Part shown: positions 21,030-32,159 of the stretch, piece after piece
Position numbering within the stretch: the stretch's first letter is position 1
How the letters are laid out: every line of letters begins with the position of its first letter
From: Gnetum montanum
Taxonomy: Eukaryota; Streptophyta; Gnetopsida; Gnetales; Gnetaceae
DNA length: 52,314 bases
NCBI GenBank assembly: GCA_015680685.1
Contig: MNCI01026919.1
Coordinates: 4,904-57,217, forward strand
Direction: 5' to 3'
The notes under the pieces: model-generated
The model's input: only the letters and a program-made list of their open reading frames with translations
Told to the model about the DNA's origin: nothing
The model's database searches: none
Made by a program: the position numbers and the translations under genes

Positions 21030-23110
21030 AAGGTTGATGCTAAGGTAGGAAAGAAAGGTGAGACTTGCAACATGTAGCTCTTGAGTTCCCTTGTGAGAGC
21101 ATTTGGTAGGGAGTTTACTTCACCTAGAATCTTTTCTATGGAAAATTCGTATTGAGATAGTAGGAACTACCACCCGGCAAAGCATTATAGCTTTGGAGAA
21201 GCCATGATTCTTATTTTTATAAGAGTTGCTAAGTTCAAAGAATCTGTTCTTAGAATAAAAGTCTCTTCAATTAGATAGACATGAAAATTTTCTACACCTT
21301 TAATTGCTGTAAGGATTTCATTTTTTGCTAGCCAATAATTCAACTCATTTTTGGGGAAACAACCTAAAGCATAGGCATAAACCTACTCATCATTCCTTGA
21401 AACACTTATCTTTAATAATACTACTTCCCACATGTTGAAATTAGCATTAGTGTTGAGGATGAATGGACCTTTGGAAATGGGTTCTAGTGGAGGTAGCTTT
21501 TGGCATTTTCTTTTGAGATTCTTTACCTGTTCCATAGCTTCTCTAGTCCATTTGAAAGGACTAGAGTTTTTGCATTTGTAGATTTGGGTAGTGTTATTAG
21601 ATAGATGAGAAATATGTCTATAGACATAATTTATATAGACCAAAAATATCATGCATTATTCCTTAGATTCTAGCTGGTTTGGAAAATGAGAGATTTTTTG
21701 AAGCACATGCAGTTGCATATGGATTTTCCCATTCTTTATTACTACTACTAGAAATTCTACTATTGATTGATAGATTTGAAACTTTTTTGGATCAGTAGAG
21801 AGCCTTATCCCATGCTTTAAACAAACTTCAGCAAACTCCTTGAGATGTTCATAATGTTCTTTAATGGAGTTAGAATAGATTTGAAAATCATCAATATGAT
21901 TAGCTACAAAACCTTTTAATTTTCCAAACACACTATCCATTATACATTAAAATTGTGCTGGAGTGTTCTTCAACTTAAATGACATCACAAACCATTTGTA
22001 CAATCCTCTTGGGATGCTAAATGTTGTCTTATGAATATCTTCCTTATCAATCTTGATCTGGTGATAACTTGACTTACAATCAAACTTGCTAAAAATTTTC
22101 TTTGAAGTAACTCTTTGAATTAACACTTCTTTATTTGGAAAAGGCCACTTAATACCCATAGTCACAACATTTAATGAAATGTAATTTATTATCATCCTAG
22201 ATTTCCCTCTTTTAGTCTTAGCATGATTATGAACCACAAAGTAGGCATAAGAATAGCTCGAGGTTGAAGCTCTTATTAATAGTTTCTTCATAAATTCTAA
22301 AAATTGATTTTCAACTTTGATCTCATCAATTCTCCTTACAGGTATGGCCTTGCCTTGTACTAGGATAGGATGCATTTTTGGAATGTAGGCAACCTAGTTG
22401 TCTTTAGACCAAAATTCCAGCAAGTGCTCATACTATCATTTCTTTAGTAAATTTTGTAGTTCTTCGATGGCATTTATCTTCATTCCTTGGCATTTGAGCA
22501 TCTTCTACACTATATAAAACTTTGATATTTTGCTTTCTTGAATCACTTCATGCTTGATTATCTAGGCTAAATAAGGGTTATTATTATAGTACCTGGTTTG
22601 CTCAAACTAAGACCTTCCCAATTTTGGTGGAATCCTTGGAATAGTGAGCTTTTGATCTCCAATTGGTTCTTTTCCCACCGTGTAGGATGAGAAGTGATCC
22701 ATCAAATTTTCTCCTAGCCCAATGTCAAATCCTCCATCTCTAATTTGGACAAATTCTATCTCTCCTATTAATGTGTTATTAATTTTGATTGGGATATCAA
22801 GAGAAAACTTGTTTAGATGTCTCATCCCATTCATGATGCTAATCCTAAAGGGTCTTGCAAACTCAACCTAATTTTCCATAACATTTGATGAGAAAAATTC
22901 AAGGTAGCACCAATATCTATGAAAGCTATGAACTTTCTCCATTTCACTTTTTCATTTATTACTACTTTAATTAGAATTAATAGTAATGATACCTTTGAAA
23001 TTGTCTTCTTAATTTGGTGCATCACTCCCTTGGGAAGTTGGTATTTCTTCCCTCTTTCTCCAATTACATGGTATACAAGTTTGGCGGATTCAATCCTCAC
23101 CTTTGACTTT
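21030..23110 (-). pseudogene. Endogenous caulimovirid polymerase (protease, RT, RNase H), degraded
   Basis: Relic of the replication polyprotein of a plant pararetrovirus, read from 23110 downward. Protease: FIAFIDIGATLNF near 22929-22890 (DIGA in place of DTGA). RT (22375-21656): RMIINYISLN, FSKFDCKSSYHQIKID, FVMSFKLKNTPAQF, then HIDDFQIYS in place of the YxDD box and IVEFLVVVIKNGKIHMQ. Connection and RNase H (21652-21030): KCQKLPPLEPISKGPFIL, TDSLNLATL, FSIEKILGEVN. The NGKI...Q and LPPLE features and the lack of an integrase point to Caulimoviridae rather than Ty3. Many stops and shifts make it non-functional. It ends in the promoter/leader region at 20.0-20.6 kb. Confidence 0.75.
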
Positions 23111-23143
23111 ATTTATCAACCAAACATCTACTAGAAAGATTAT

Positions 23144-23626
23144 GCTGCTGAGTTACATGAACTAGATACAAGATCTGCTAAAGAACGGATAGTTGTTACT
23201 TTCAAGTATTATAATCTGATTAGTACTTGTTATGCTTCAAATCCCTATGTACAAGATGAGTCTATGCTAGATGAGTTTATTCAAGTTAGGTAGGGCAAGC
23301 ATGGAGGGAGTGCTCCACCAGTTCTTGAAAGAAGTCCCTTTAGCAAGGATAAAGAAAAAGGAATATTAGTTAAAAAAACTCATGAAGATCTAGAGTTTTA
23401 GTTTCCAGTCTATGACTTAAGTGAAGTCCCTGAGTGGCCTTTTAAATGGCCAACTGATTGGATACTAAGTGAAGATGAAGAAAATCCTTTCAAGGAAGAG
23501 GATGAAGTGATGATGGTAGAAGTAGAATGTGGAGAAAAGTGTACATGGACTAAAGATTCTGAGCTAGTTTATCTTGAAGAAAATCTAGATAGGATTCTAG
23601 AGCAACTACCAAATGTTAACTTCTAG
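23144..23626 (+). pseudogene. Acidic ORF relic upstream of the movement-protein relic
   Basis: One reading frame with two internal stops before its final TAG at 23624. It contains TFKYYNLISTCYASNPYVQD, KDKEKGILVKK, WPFKWPTDWILSEDEENPF and a glutamate-rich tail. I do not recognise a family. Its position just before the movement-protein frame suggests it belongs to the same viral insert, and it runs opposite to the polymerase relic. Confidence 0.4.
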
Positions 23627-23715
23627 TGGATCAATGATGGCAATGATGATGGAAAGATGCTCACTATGATGATGATATTGATTGGGATACACATCAAGCT
23701 TTTATGTTGATAAGT

Positions 23716-24348
23716 ATGGCAAAAAATGTTCAGAAAAGTACCAAAGAGGAGATGGTAGAAGACCAAAAGGCTATCATTGCATTCCACGAAGCCATCCTTA
23801 GTTGAAAGTCTTTTGTAGATGTTGATGGAAAATTGCAATTTCTAGAACTACCAAAGGAGGCTATCTACAATTTCTCAAATTTATTTACTACAAGATGGAC
23901 AACACTGGTGAAGCAATCTAAAGCTATCCTAGACATCAAGGGAGTGGGCATTAGATTGGTATTCCTACCTTTCTTCACAGAAGAAGAAATAACTAGATGA
24001 AAGGAACAAGAACACCACAATGTTCACCTAGGGTAGATTGACATTCTAGTAAGCCCAAAATTCAACTATGATTTGAATGCAGAATTTGTTGTTACTCTCA
24101 TTGGTAGTAGAATTATACGAGATGGAGTAAGAGATGACCCAAACCTAGTCTGAGAAATGTAAAAAATTTGTCAGTTTAGAGGCATGTTAATTGCCAATGC
24201 CTTATGTTCACTACAACCAAATTTTCAGTTGTCATTAGTAGATGAACATATTACTTCTACTTCATTATGTGTGGAAATACATGGTGTAAAATTATTGTTT
24301 GGTTTAGTACATGTGGCTATAGGAGCTAGAGCCACCTTTCAATTATAG
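23716..24348 (+). pseudogene. Endogenous caulimovirid movement protein (30K superfamily), degraded
   Basis: A single frame of 210 codons from ATG 23716 to TAG 24346, with five internal stops. It carries the layout of 30K-type cell-to-cell movement proteins: NVHLG (usual H-x-G start of the core), ILVSPKFNYDL, then VTLIGSRI where the family has L-x-D-x-R, a stretch ending LQPNFQLSLVDEHI, and VEIHGVKLLFGLVHVAIGA. The stops are TGA, TAG or TAA. It is shorter than typical members and appears cut by the LTR element beginning at 24380. It faces away from the polymerase relic, so the insert is rearranged. Confidence 0.6.
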
Positions 24349-24379
24349 CCACCTTTTAATTAATCAACACCATCTTTAT

Positions 24380-25290
24380 TGATGAAGTGTCATAACTCAA
24401 TGCGTCGACTAGGCCGCATATACGGGGCCACGTCGACGTGGGCCCATCGACGTAGCCACCCTGAATTAACGTGGCCCCATTTACGCAACCACCTTTCTTG
24501 AATCTATAAATATGAGGGCCTTCCACCTCATTTAGGCATCTTTTTAAGTAGTAGTAGCGAAGCTCTTGTATTTTGTTCCCACAAGAGATAGAATATTTTA
24601 CAAGTGCCTACAGCAGGTGTAAGAAAAGTGATTGGATCTTTATTCAAGCATTGATGTATCTAAGCCCATTGGCGTGACGACAATAAAGACGAACTGTTCA
24701 AGCAATCCTTGCAGCATTTGGACTTAGTTATTTCATGCATTTAATAGTTTAATATGTTTATGCTTTATTAGTTACTTGTTAATTACTTGTCAATTACTTA
24801 TGTTTTTGTTATTATAATTTCAATCGCTATTGTTTATTCATAGTTCGTTAAGGCCATAAGTACGACCATCTCGAATGTAATCCAAACGCTTGGTAAGCCC
24901 AGTGACGCTTAACGTTTGGTAACCCAGAAGTGTTAGGAGATGCTAAGAATGTGCTCGGAATATGGAACCGAATACTTATGTTAGGAATAGTTAAGATTTA
25001 GATTAGGATAATTTTAGATTAATTAATATTCTATCCTTATTTTTCAAAAAGATTAGTTGCCAAAAAGATAATTAAAAAGATATAAAAATCATTAGCCTTA
25101 ATCTCACTTAACCAATGTAAACAGAGCTTCACAAGTGAGATTAGGATGACAACGACCGTTCTAACCCAAGGTTTCACTAGTTAGAAGTCTGGTGTATGTT
25201 ATGTGCTTACAGTCTGTGGATTTCGACTGAGTTGCACGTGAACACTCGTGATTCGTATGGTTGGGCGTAGGGATACCTAGCCGCTCATCA
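24380..25290 (+). repeat. 5' LTR (911 bp) of a plus-strand LTR element
   Basis: Starts TGATGAAGTG, ends CCGCTCATCA, then the primer site TTGGCGCTGTTGCTGAGGAC at 25291. It has TATA box CTATAAATATGAGG (about 24505) and a CG-rich U3 start with the palindrome CCACGTCGACGTGG. Its 3' partner is not in the window. The flanking five bases are TTTAT. Confidence 0.8.
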
Positions 25291-26966
25291 TTGGCGCTGT
25301 TGCTGAGGACTATTAGTCTTACATGCATCATCTGACCTTAGTGAAATTATCATTTAAGTCATTGGAACAGACCCAGGGTAGAAATATCTACGCACACTAG
25401 GCAAACTTAATTTAATCATAAGGTACACCGATTATATGGACCATCTAATGTCCAACATGTCTTCTCATAGGAGAGATGCATTTGAACCACCAGTGCCACA
25501 AGAATGTCGGGTGATGTACAAACATCCTGATGAATATGTCCCTGATTTCACATTCATCCTACATCAAGATGAGCATCTTTGATGGTGGGACATGGAGGGT
25601 AGCATCATGCTACTGCCTGACCGAGAAGCTCCTATGATGCTATATCACAATTTGAGCAGATTGGGCATCCAGGACCGGGTGGCGAAGTATGTCATGGAGG
25701 ACCATGACTACTGGGACTATCGTCCTACAAAGGCTCAATGGGCAAGAGATCAATAGCAGGCGGAGATATATGAACAACAGAAGGGGAAGAAATTCACCAA
25801 CCCCTTATTCTCGCAAGGGCTGCAAGACGATGGGGATCCTATATTTCATGATACTCATTTGACCGAACTTCCCCTGGGGCAGTAGTTCATCTAGTCAATC
25901 ATTCGGAACAAACCTCCAAGTGACCACGATCCTCATGGGGATGGAGGGTTACACAGCAGGGCTGGGCTGGATGAACAAGGTGTTCATCAGGGTAGATGGG
26001 GAGATTACCATCGAAGCGATGGCGATGCCTCTCCTTCTTCTCTATCCTCTCCCTCTCCTACACCTTCCTCCAGCTCAGGCTTTGAGCGTAACAGGGGAAG
26101 GCTGGAGAGAAAGGACGGTGGCAAATAGGTTTGGAAGGGGCAACGTGAGGGAGCACGTGACCAATCACGTGGCCATTGCTAGCATGAAAGAAGGGGTAGC
26201 AAAAATCTTCACAGACATCATAGTCCCCAACAGGACTATGATTTAGACGAGTCATTGTTAGCTACTCGGAGCATGCTCCAAATTGCAGAGGCACATTCCA
26301 AGCAGGCACATGAAGGATAGTCGGATCAAGTGAGTTGATATGAACAACATCCCCAGATTTGAAGGGGGATACAACTGTGATCTGTAGACCCACTTGTAGG
26401 CATTCCATGACGCCTGCACCCTGCAAAATATTAGTGATGATTGAAGCTGTTCCCTCACACACTCATCAAGGAAGCTGAAAGTTGGTACCGGTCCTTGGAG
26501 TCAGAATCAATCATAAGATGGAGTACGATGCTTGAAATATTTAATGAAAAATATCAAATGTACTCTAGAGTGGTGAATCTGAGATGGAAGATCCAAGGTT
26601 GGAAACAAGGGAATCATGAACCCTTGGATGCCACCATGAGCAGGTATTACTCATTGTTGCATTAGTGCCCTGGTCATGGTTACTCTCAATAGGAATAGTT
26701 TTGCCACATTATTGATGGGTTTCGTTTTGAAACAAGAAAGACCCTTGGTATGTACGCCAAGGGACGACTGTCGAAGCTAAGGGCCCATCAGTTGTAGCAC
26801 CTCATTGATCATGTGACCAAAGAGGAAGGAGAACTAAAAAAAAGAAAAGTGCAGAAGAATTTAACTAGGACCCTTCCCTCAGGAAGAGGGAGGTCCGATT
26901 TTGTGATGAGAAGGATGAGTCACCATTGGAAGTAGCAGTGAATCGGAAGAGTTATTTTTCTTTTTA
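25291..26966 (+). pseudogene. Gag region of the plus-strand LTR element, broken
   Basis: After the primer site the frame begins near 25450 (MSNMSSHRRDAF) with the family hallmark DEYVPDFTFILHQDEHL, then KYVMEDHDYWDYRP and a proline/serine-rich linker. The capsid core is at 26441-26665 (LIKEAESWYRSLESESIIRW, MLEIFNEKYQMYSRV). Several stops and shifts break it. The gag core stops near 26960, where unrelated repeat DNA starts, so the protease part and 3' LTR are missing. Confidence 0.7.
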
Positions 26967-27603
26967 GAATTCATAAGTCTACAACTTAATTTTCTACCAC
27001 TGTTTGAAAGCCACCATAGATTGAATACAACATTATGAATTGTAATGACCACAACATAACAATAGATCTTTATGTAATGCAATTGCTTGTCAATTTTCCT
27101 AAGAAGTTCTTATATAGTTTAAGGGAAAATGGATGCATAAATTTATCCACTTTATTTTTGATCATTCTTTGAAACATCCAATTTACAACTAAAATTGAAA
27201 CTGATTAATTGATACAATATAAGAACCAATGATGATACAATTGCAATGCACTATCTAGAAATTCCCAAATTATTTCTCAAATTTTGCCTCCACCATTTTA
27301 CATATTTTTACATTAGAAAATCACAAATTCTTCATCCTTAGGCTTGAAATGCCTTACGAAGCTTTTATTAATCCCATGCCTTTGGAATTATAAACAAAAA
27401 CTCAAAATGTGTACACCTTGAATATAAAGAGTACTTTTCTATATTTTTTTCTTTAACACCTTTCTCCACCATGCATCTTAGTATTGTCCTTTTAAATAAA
27501 TAATTTAACTTTTATCTTCCAATCACCATTGAAAAGCTAAATTGGGCAATTTAGTTCTCAACATTATCTCATAAAATCTGCTTCATCAAAATGGTGTAAG
27601 TGC
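26967..27603 (-). repeat. 3' LTR (or its remnant) of a Tat/Ogre-like element, about 635 bp
   Basis: Direct repeat of 35661-36290 in the same orientation, diverged by many small changes. On the minus strand a purine tract TGGGGGATAATAAA (about 27629-27616) comes just before it. It either is a complete short LTR or is the first part of a longer LTR cut where it meets the gag relic at 26966. Confidence 0.6.
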
Positions 27604-27820
27604 AAAAACATTTATTATCCCCCATTTTTAAATTCCTTAAGGATTTAAGATGTTTAAGATTGTTCACCAACTAAATCATGATAAAAAAGAAATTTATTGA
27701 ACATTTTTACAACAAAATTAATTTTTTTTGAGGAAAATTTCCATCAAACTTAAGATTTGATGGTATAAAAACCTCAACCCTATAAAATTAGGAAACTGTA
27801 CAAACATAGCTTTGTACAAA

Positions 27821-28335
27821 CTATTCTGTAGGTGGGAAAATAATAGTTAAGGCAACTCTTTTAGTAATTCTTATGTTGGTAATTCTTTCATATTCTATCT
27901 CCATGGTGATGAATGCTTTTCTTCCTTCTTCTTGCCTAGTTGAAGCTTCAATTGGATCTACTTCACCATTTTTCTCAACAACCATCTTTGTCTCTTTATC
28001 ATCCAACTCTATAGCTACTAATTTTTGAGGTTTGTACCAACTAGTTGCTTCTATATCTTGAGACATGAAAGCATCTCCCTAAGAATCATCTTGATTGGAC
28101 TCTCTTTGGTATTCAGCTTCAGTCATGCATTGATGAAAGTTGCTCCAAACATTGGAATGTATTGAGTGATCACTAGTGAGAAACTAAACTCATCTAAAAG
28201 CCAAAGTAAGAAAGGGATTTCACTAGGTGCTTTGTGGGCAATTACCTTACAAGAGGCTCTCAAGACATGCTCTAGGAAGCATTCCATAACATATATGATA
28301 AAAGGCTTTCTTGCCACCATCTCTCTAAAAGCCAT
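27821..28335 (-). pseudogene. Extra ORF between integrase and 3' LTR
   Basis: Starts at ATG 28335 (MAFREMVARKPFIIYVMECF), shifts frame near 28130 (FHQCMTEAEYQRES), crosses one stop, and continues from 28066 to 27821 (SWYKPQKLVAIELDDKE, GRKAFITMEIEYERI, final IIFPPTE). About 170 codons. I recognise no family. A TATA-like CTATATAAAGAG lies at about 28434-28423 on the same strand, some 95 bases before the ATG, so it may have had its own promoter. Some Tat/Ogre-type elements carry extra ORFs, but I cannot match this one. Confidence 0.4.
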
Positions 28336-28339
28336 CTTT

Positions 28340-28945
28340 CTACCTCACACTTAAACACTTCACTTGCTTTTCTCACTCAAGTGTTGAAATGAGAGATGTT
28401 GTATTTTCAAACAATTCACATCTCTTTATATAGTGTAAGATAAATTTGAATTTCCCACCATTTAGATAACCAAATTTCCCACTCAATCATGGCTTATTCA
28501 CTTTCCACCATCATAGTTAATAAAGTTAATTTCCACTATGTGGTTGATTTAAATTAATTTTCCATTATGTGGTTGTCTAAATCACCACTCCCACTAAGTG
28601 TAGTTAACCACATGATAAGTAATGATTGCTTAAGATAATATAAATTAAAATTTTAAAATAACACTCTAAGTTTCATATTTAAACTAATAATTTAATGTAT
28701 ACATATTTTATTATACCATATATACATGCTTAAACATAAGTATAGGATATACATACAAATATAAGTTAGATATTATATAACTAAGCATATATATATTTTA
28801 AGACTTACATAATAAAATTTGTTACTNGCTAAGCATATATATATTTTAAGACTTACATAATAAAATTTGTTACTTATTACTATGTATACTTAATATTATT
28901 ATTGTTATTATTTAACTACTATGCATATATTATTAATTAATATAG
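28340..28945. other. AT-rich spacer with an assembly join
   Basis: Non-coding. A single N at 28827 separates two identical 46-bp copies (28781-28826 and 28829-28874), the mark of contig ends left unmerged. The leader of the extra ORF occupies the left part. Confidence 0.6.
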
Positions 28946-28948
28946 ATT

Positions 28949-29895
28949 TTAAGTTGTGGGTAGTCGCACAAAGTAATGTTTTATATGTAAAACATTATAT
29001 AGAAGCTGCAATTCCATTTCACTTAATGTGAACAATTTGTATGTGTCTTTTGATAATTGCTTCTTGATTTGAAATAGGCCCAACCATCTTGTTGTAAAAT
29101 TATTAGGTTGCTTCATATTCCATAATAACACTAGATCATCAACTTTAAAAGTCCATTTCATGACCTTTCTATTGAACCATCTTTTAACTAGAGAAGCAAT
29201 TTCTAATAGATTATCCTTATCTCTATCTATTTTAGCTTCTCTTCTAATAAGCAAGGCATGACATTTTTGTCTTTATTTGTTTTTCCACTATACCTTTGTA
29301 CAAAATCAAAGGCTAAGCTTATAATCATATTCATAACTCTTGCGAGTAATCCATAGACTAAGTTATAAGGTGACATTCCAAGAGCCTTTTTAAATCTAAT
29401 ATGGTCAATTCATAACATAGATTATAAATAATTGATCCAATTTCTTGGATTGCCCTCCATCAACTTTTTAATGTAGGTAATAAGCTTCTTATATGTAGAT
29501 TTAGCTAAACCATTTCCTTGAGGATAATAATTAGAGGAAGAAAATAGGAATATGGATTTCTCTAATGCCCATCTTATAAACTCCTTAGATTGAAAATTAG
29601 GTTCATTATCAGATACCAAAACTTCAATCATAGTAAAGCAACTTAGAATTTGATCTTCCGAAAACCTAATCACATCCAATGCTGAATAGTTTCTTAGAGC
29701 TTTTGCTTCTAATCATTTAGTAAAATAATTAGTGGCTATGAGAATAAATTTATGCTTGACTGTTGAATGAGTACTTATGCTAAAGAAATCTAAATCCCAT
29801 TGTTGAAATGAGATATCCACAACTTCTTGTTTTAGGGAAGCTCTAGCCTTTTTGATTTTTGGTCCATGGATCTGACACTTATAACACTTATCCAT
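28949..29895 (-). pseudogene. Integrase relic of the Tat/Ogre-like element
   Basis: DDE-type retroelement integrase that inserted the cDNA. It reads CYKCQIHGPK (end of the zinc-binding part), QQWDLDFFS (first catalytic Asp region), LVSDNEPNF (second Asp), and YYPQGNGLAKSTYKKL, where Lys stands at the usual catalytic Glu. The C-terminal part at 29254-28949 has KVDDLVLLWN and KDTYKL. The loss of Glu, stops near 29710 and shifts show it is inactive. Confidence 0.7.
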
Positions 29896-29934
29896 AATAA
29901 GCTAATTATAGCCTGAATATCCAACTAGGAAAGA

Positions 29935-30205
29935 GTATACCTGACATCTTGATACTTTGATCAAAATTTCATCAATTCTAGGGAGTATGCACTTATCTTT
30001 TTTATTTGCTTCATTCAAGTTTCTAAAATTCACATAAGGCCTAATATCATCATTCTTCTTCCTTACTTGAACAATATTAGCAAGCCATGTTGAATATCAA
30101 ATTGGATATATAATTTGGGCTTGTAATAACTTCTTAATCTCATCTTCCATAATTGGCTCAAATGATGGATTGAATTTTCTGTGCTTTTACTTAACTACCT
30201 TATCA
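29935..30205 (-). pseudogene. Reverse transcriptase N-terminal relic
   Basis: Reads MEDEIKKLLQAQIIYPI, LANIVQVRKKNDDIRPYVNF, RNLNEANKKDKCILPRIDEI, and ends SFLVGYSGYN, the first palm motifs of a Ty3-type RT. The catalytic YxDD part and the usual downstream RNase H are missing through deletion. Confidence 0.7.
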
Positions 30206-30663
30206 TCATCTATTAAAGAAATTTTATGTGTCATCACATTAGGTCTAAAAGCTTTAAGATCATCACATGACCAAGAAAAATTCTCTAAATTATTCTTTAA
30301 TAGTAATAAAAAAGTTTACCTTAAAAACTAAATTATCTTCCTTTGTGACATTTAATATCTTTGGTATTTTAATAGATCCAAGATTCACTTTTTCATAAGC
30401 TTGATCATCAGAATTCTATATATTTTTCCTTGTGAAATAATTTTTGTTAAAATCACGTTCATAAGCAATCACCTTTTTGGGAATTCAATTATACTTAAAA
30501 CTTGACGTTGTCTTTGGTGTGATCTAACTTTCAGATTCTTGCTTATTCTTCATAAATCTGAGTACTAGATCATCATATTCAAATACTTGCAAATGTTTTA
30601 TGTTATTTGGTATTGATGACTAATTTTAATTTTTAATTACTACTCCTAAATAACTTTCTATCA

Positions 30664-31063
30664 TTTTCTTATCTAATGTTGAAGCTACCTTAGCTAAATC
30701 ATTTGCTATATAATTATCCTTTCTACCTACAGGTTCTATCTCATAATATTGAAACTGACCATACATTTTATAGACAAGATATTTATAAGGTTGTAAGAAT
30801 GATCTTTTTACCTCAAAATTTCACTTGACTTGTTCACAAATCAATCTTGAATCTTTTTTTATGGTGATTACCTTGATTCCCATTTTCAATGTCATTTTAA
30901 TTCCAATACTTAAAGCTTCATGTTCAGTCTTGCTATTTGTGTAAGGAAAAATGAAATGAATTACCTTGAATATTTTTAGAAAATTATCTTTTACTAGAAC
31001 TACTCCAACTCCTACAACTTTGGAGTTATAAGACCCATCAAAATATAATTCCCATTTACTCTT
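30664..31063 (-). pseudogene. RNase H-like domain located between protease and RT
   Basis: Reads KWELYFDGSYNSK, PYTNSKTEHEAL, VITIKKDSRLICEQV, and GRKDNYIANDLAKVAS: the D-E-D-D pattern of RNase H, in the style of the archaeal-type extra RNase H of Tat elements. One in-frame TGA is present. It lies before RT, whereas as I know the family it usually follows RT/RNase H and precedes integrase. Confidence 0.65.
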
Positions 31064-31389
31064 ATCTTGAACTTGTTCTTTTTTCAGGTTATTAACTTCT
31101 TGAAGTGTGCAAATTTTTGGATTGAAAAACTCTTATTCCAAAAAATTTATTCTTCCAATTCAAATTTATGTTTTCCATCATCAAAGGGTCACTAGATATA
31201 TATATTTGATTTGGCTCCGCTTTCCAAGGTAGTTACATGAGAATAATTTGTTGAAATGTAACTTAAGAAATTCTTACTCCAATTTCTACTTAATAAAATA
31301 CTATGTGAATTTGGTATATTTGCTACTTGAATAGTCACTTTACTTTTTATAAAAAGTTTAGAAGTTATTTCCAATAGGACATTTGGTAG

Positions 31390-31629
31390 TTAACCTACAA
31401 TCTTTACTTTACTTTTATCTACTTGAACAATCTTCTTATTGGATTGTTCAAGAATCAAACCAAGATTTTTGCATATAGGCAATGGCATGATAGTAGATGT
31501 AGCTCCAGAATAGACCAAGCAATTGTGAAGATATTTATCTTTTAACTTCATTATCAAGAGTAAAAAAGGAGCTTCTTTATTGAGGGTGTAATCATATCTA
31601 GTTTTTAATATCTTATCAATGTTAGACAC
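31390..31629 (-). pseudogene. Retroelement aspartic protease relic
   Basis: Contains HNCLVYSGATSTIMPLPICK, where Tyr stands at the catalytic Asp of D-S/T-G. The rest of the first lobe is readable. Inactive by that substitution. Confidence 0.65.
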
Positions 31630-32159
31630 ATAGCTTAATTCTAATTCTTCAACTCTCCTTTTACCTTTAATGAACTCTAAAGCCTTTCTTTGATAATCTC
31701 CTATCTATAAAAATTCATACATTCTAATATTGGTCTTTACATGTTTAAGATCCTCAACTAGATCATATTCTCCATCATCATAAAAACTTGGCTTCTTCAT
31801 CCCTTTATTAAGAGTTTGATTTTAAGTACTTTGCTCTACTTGATCTTCTTTATTTTTGTTTTTCTCTCTTCTACTTTGTTCAAAAACATTTATCTTAGTA
31901 GATGGATCTAAAATGACGTTTGAAGACCTAGAAGTAGTTAATATTTATTTTGATAGAATATTATATCCATTTTCTTCATTGTTATTACACTATTCATCTG
32001 ACGACATATCCTATTTAGAACTTGATAGAGAAGAGGTATCACTAGATCCATTGTTAAAGATTTTCTTGCATAATGAACACTAGATAGCTCATTATCTGAT
32101 TCAATATCAAGGAAGCTAGACATAACAAGATCATTTTCATCCTCATCTTCTACTAACTT

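Noticed and set aside
22919-23134. Plus-strand ORF opposite the viral protease
   Set aside because: Antisense shadow of the protease relic with the DIGA motif.
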